Assembly: GCA_024763595.1 (NCBI GenBank)
Contig: JANTFK010000016.1
Coordinates: 1-17,787 of the forward strand
Direction: 5' to 3'
DNA length: 17,787 nt
Origin: Bacteroidales bacterium
GTDB taxonomy: Bacteria; Bacteroidota; Bacteroidia; Bacteroidales; GCA-2748055
Part shown: positions 15,662-17,787 of the stretch, in pieces
Layout of the letters: each line of letters opens with the position of its first letter
How positions within the stretch are numbered: the first letter of the stretch is position 1
Made by a program: the position numbers and the translations under genes
The notes under the pieces: generated by a model
Told to the model about the DNA's origin: nothing
Database searches by the model: none
Seen by the model: only the letters and a program-made list of their open reading frames with translations

Positions 15662-17787
15662 TCACTCCTCCTCCTGTTCTGCAGCATATGTTTTCAGAAG
15701 TTCCTCCTGGATCTCCCCCGGAACCTGTGCATATTCAACGAAGCGCATGCTATACATTGCACGTCCACTGGTGAGGGAACTCAGGGCGGTTGAATATTTG
15801 TTCATTTCGGCCAGGGGAACCCTGGCAGTAATCTTTTCAAAGCCCTTTTCACTGGCCATCCCCTGTACCACCGCGCGGCGGCCCTGCAGATCGCTCATCA
15901 CATCACCCATATAGTCAGAGGGGACCAGCACTTCCACCTCATAGATCGGCTCCATGATCTTCGGACCGGCTGCTTTGAAAGCCTGACTGAAAGCATTCCG
16001 TCCGGCCAGCATAAAGGAGATCTCGTTTGAATCCACGGGGTGCATCTTGCCATCATATACATAGACACGGATATCCCGGGCATAAGAACCTGTCAGGGGT
16101 CCTTCTTCCAGTTTTTCCATGATCCCTTTCAGGATGGCTGGCAGGAAGCGGGCATCGATGGATCCGCCCACAATACAGTTCACAAACTCCAGCTTACCGC
16201 CCCAGCTCAGCTCGTGGGTATCCACTCCCCGGTTGGCCATTTTGTACTCTTTACCACCCAGTTTAAACATGGCTCTGGGTTCGGAACCCTCAGTATAGGG
16301 TTCTATGATCATATGAACTTCGCCAAACTGTCCGGCACCACCCGATTGTTTCTTGTGCCTGTAATCGGCCTGGGCAGCTTTGGTAATGGTCTCACGGTAG
16401 GGGATCCTGGGGGCAACAAAGGTGGTTTCTACCTTGAATATATTGTCCAGGTGCCACTTCACAATATTGAGGTGGTACTCACCCTGTCCCGAGAGAATGA
16501 TCTGTTTCAGCTCTTTGCTGTATTCTACCCTGACAGTTGGATCCTCCTGGCTGATACGTGTCAGCGCTTCGCCCAGTTTCTCCTCGTCACCTTCGCTTAC
16601 CGGTTTAATGGCGGTCCTGAATTTGGGCTCCGGGAAAGGTATGTTCTCAAACAGATAGGAAACACCGGGCGAGGTAAGGGTATGGTTGGTTTTGGTATTT
16701 TTCATTTTAACCGTACATCCGATGTCCCCGGCTGCAAGCGAAGGAACCTTTGTCCGGTTTTTGCCCAGTGGTACAAAGAGCTGTGAAAGGCGCTCCTTAT
16801 TACGTGTTACATTGTTGGTCAGGTCATCACCCTCTTTCACCGTCCCCGACATCACTTTAAAATAGTTGATCTCTCCTATATGGGATTCTACAGATGTTTT
16901 GAATACAAATAGCGAGGTAGAACCTTTTTCATCACACTTTACCTCCGTACCATCGGTGGTCTTCACAGCCTTAAATTCATCAGCCGAGGGTGCCACATTG
17001 GTCAGGAACTCCATAAATCGTCCCACACCCTGGTTGTTTTTAGCCGACATGCAAAAAACCGGGAACATGCCACGGGCTACCACACCTGCAGTAATACCGG
17101 TCCGCATCTCATCTTCTGTAAGGCCGTCATTTTCGAAAAAGAGCTCCATGAGTGCTTCATCATTTTCAGCAGCTTTTTCGATCAGCTCATTGCGCAACTC
17201 CTCTGCACGGTCCGCTTCTGAATCTGGAATATCACTGATTTCGGGCTTGCTTCCGTTCTTAGGGTAGTTGTAAAGTTTCATCTGGATGATATCCACAATG
17301 GAGTCAAAACCAGGACCCACATTTACAGGGTATTGTGCCAGTACGGCGTCACCTCCAAAGCTCTCTTTGATGGTTTCATATGCTTTGTCAAAACTGGCCT
17401 GATCATGATCACACTTGTTGATTACCAGGATGACGGGCTTGTTGAATTTTTGCAGCCACCTGCTGTGGATCTCGGTCCCTACTTCCACGCCATTCTGGGC
17501 ATTCACCAGGATTACACCGGTATCAGCCACATGCAGGCTGGAAACGGTTCCACCTACGAAATCGTCGGCCCCGGGAACATCCAGAATATTGATCTTTTTT
17601 CCGTTGTATTCTGTATGCATGATACTGGAATACATAGAGGTCTGGTTTTCCTGCTCGATCTGGTTGAAGTCGGAAACTGTATTCTTGTGGTCAACGTCAC
17701 CCCTGCGGTCGATCACGCCACCTTCAAACAACATGGCCTCAGCCAGGGTTGTTTTGCCGGACCCTGAATTACCCAGCAGGGCAATGT
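15662..17787 (-). CDS. fusA2: EF-G paralogue of EF-G2 type (translation factor), N-terminus off window
   Basis: 707 residues are visible and the frame runs off the right edge; about 10 N-terminal residues are probably missing. The P-loop GNSGSGKTT is coded near 17740-17775, upstream of the first internal Met (codon 17732-17734, numbered 1 here). G3 reads DVPGADD (52-58), with Ala56 where active EF-G has His in DTPGH. G4 is NKCD (106-109) and G5 SAK (230-232). Domains II to V follow. Domain IV begins at the KKQSGGAGQFGEV motif (461-472) and contains about 26 more residues than E. coli EF-G between SEP (484) and LPA (533). The C-terminus ends in a Glu-rich tail. The loss of the catalytic His and the extra segment match Bacteroides EF-G2, reported to support translocation without GTP hydrolysis during starvation. 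Canonical EF-G is presumably encoded elsewhere. Confidence 0.9.
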   Translation of the reverse strand, partial: IALLGNSGSGKTTLAEAMLFEGGVIDRRGDVDHKNTVSDFNQIEQENQTSMYSSIMHTEYNGKKINILDVPGADDFVGGTVSSLHVADTGVILVNAQNGVEVGTEIHSRWLQKFNKPVILVINKCDHDQASFDKAYETIKESFGGDAVLAQYPVNVGPGFDSIVDIIQMKLYNYPKNGSKPEISDIPDSEADRAEELRNELIEKAAENDEALMELFFENDGLTEDEMRTGITAGVVARGMFPVFCMSAKNNQGVGRFMEFLTNVAPSADEFKAVKTTDGTEVKCDEKGSTSLFVFKTSVESHIGEINYFKVMSGTVKEGDDLTNNVTRNKERLSQLFVPLGKNRTKVPSLAAGDIGCTVKMKNTKTNHTLTSPGVSYLFENIPFPEPKFRTAIKPVSEGDEEKLGEALTRISQEDPTVRVEYSKELKQIILSGQGEYHLNIVKWHLDNIFKVETTFVAPRIPYRETITKAAQADYRHKKQSGGAGQFGEVHMIIEPYTEGSEPRAMFKLGGKEYKMANRGVDTHELSWGGKLEFVNCIVGGSIDARFLPAILKGIMEKLEEGPLTGSYARDIRVYVYDGKMHPVDSNEISFMLAGRNAFSQAFKAAGPKIMEPIYEVEVLVPSDYMGDVMSDLQGRRAVVQGMASEKGFEKITARVPLAEMNKYSTALSSLTSGRAMYSMRFVEYAQVPGEIQEELLKTYAAEQEEE

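Noticed and set aside
16040..16786. Plus-strand open frame of 248 codons opposite the EF-G paralogue
   Set aside because: It lies fully within conserved EF-G domains on the other strand and shows no protein-like motifs.

Overview
The window looks like chromosomal DNA of a Bacteroidota bacterium, probably an anaerobic member of the Bacteroidales/Marinilabiliales type. Four things point there. One protein carries a gliding-motility/T9SS type C-terminal domain. One is a DUF4290 protein, a family known from Bacteroidota. A textbook Bacteroidota promoter (TTTG, 20 bp, TAnnTTTG) lies upstream of the DUF4290 gene. The EF-G paralogue at the right edge resembles Bacteroides EF-G2. GC content is moderate, and I see no insertion sequence, tRNA, rRNA, CRISPR array or phage gene.

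Left region (1-8373, plus strand): a catabolic cluster of six genes, of which the first five are tightly packed. In order they are an unrecognised protein cut by the window edge, a GH106-type alpha-L-rhamnosidase lipoprotein, a uroporphyrinogen-decarboxylase-fold (MtaA-like) putative methyltransferase, an Nramp-fold transporter without the canonical metal-binding motifs, a secreted serine (alpha/beta) hydrolase and, after a 53-bp gap, a Gfo/Idh/MocA oxidoreductase of the dihydrodiol/xylose dehydrogenase type. The layout suggests that a rhamnosylated, possibly acylated and methylated, glycoside is stripped at the cell surface or in the periplasm, taken up, and processed inside. There is no SusC/SusD pair and no regulator in view. 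This cluster is the best candidate for an undescribed system.

Middle region (8376-10617, minus strand): a gliding-motility/T9SS C-terminal-domain exoprotein followed 28 bp later by a VTT (TVP38/TMEM64, DedA-like) membrane protein. The last gene converges on the catabolic cluster with only 2 bp between stop codons. A 165-bp AT-rich divergent intergenic region with two inverted repeats separates this pair from the next block.

Right region (10783-15650, plus strand): housekeeping genes. These are a UvrD/PcrA helicase with a GTG start, then a promoter, then a compact unit of DUF4290, murA and a TlpA-like thiol-redox lipoprotein with 3-bp gaps. MurA has Asp in place of the usual catalytic-loop Cys, which predicts fosfomycin insensitivity. 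On the minus strand, running off the right edge, is an EF-G paralogue. It has an intact P-loop, has lost the catalytic switch-II His, and carries an extra segment of about 26 residues in domain IV. All three traits fit the GTP-hydrolysis-independent EF-G2 described in Bacteroides.
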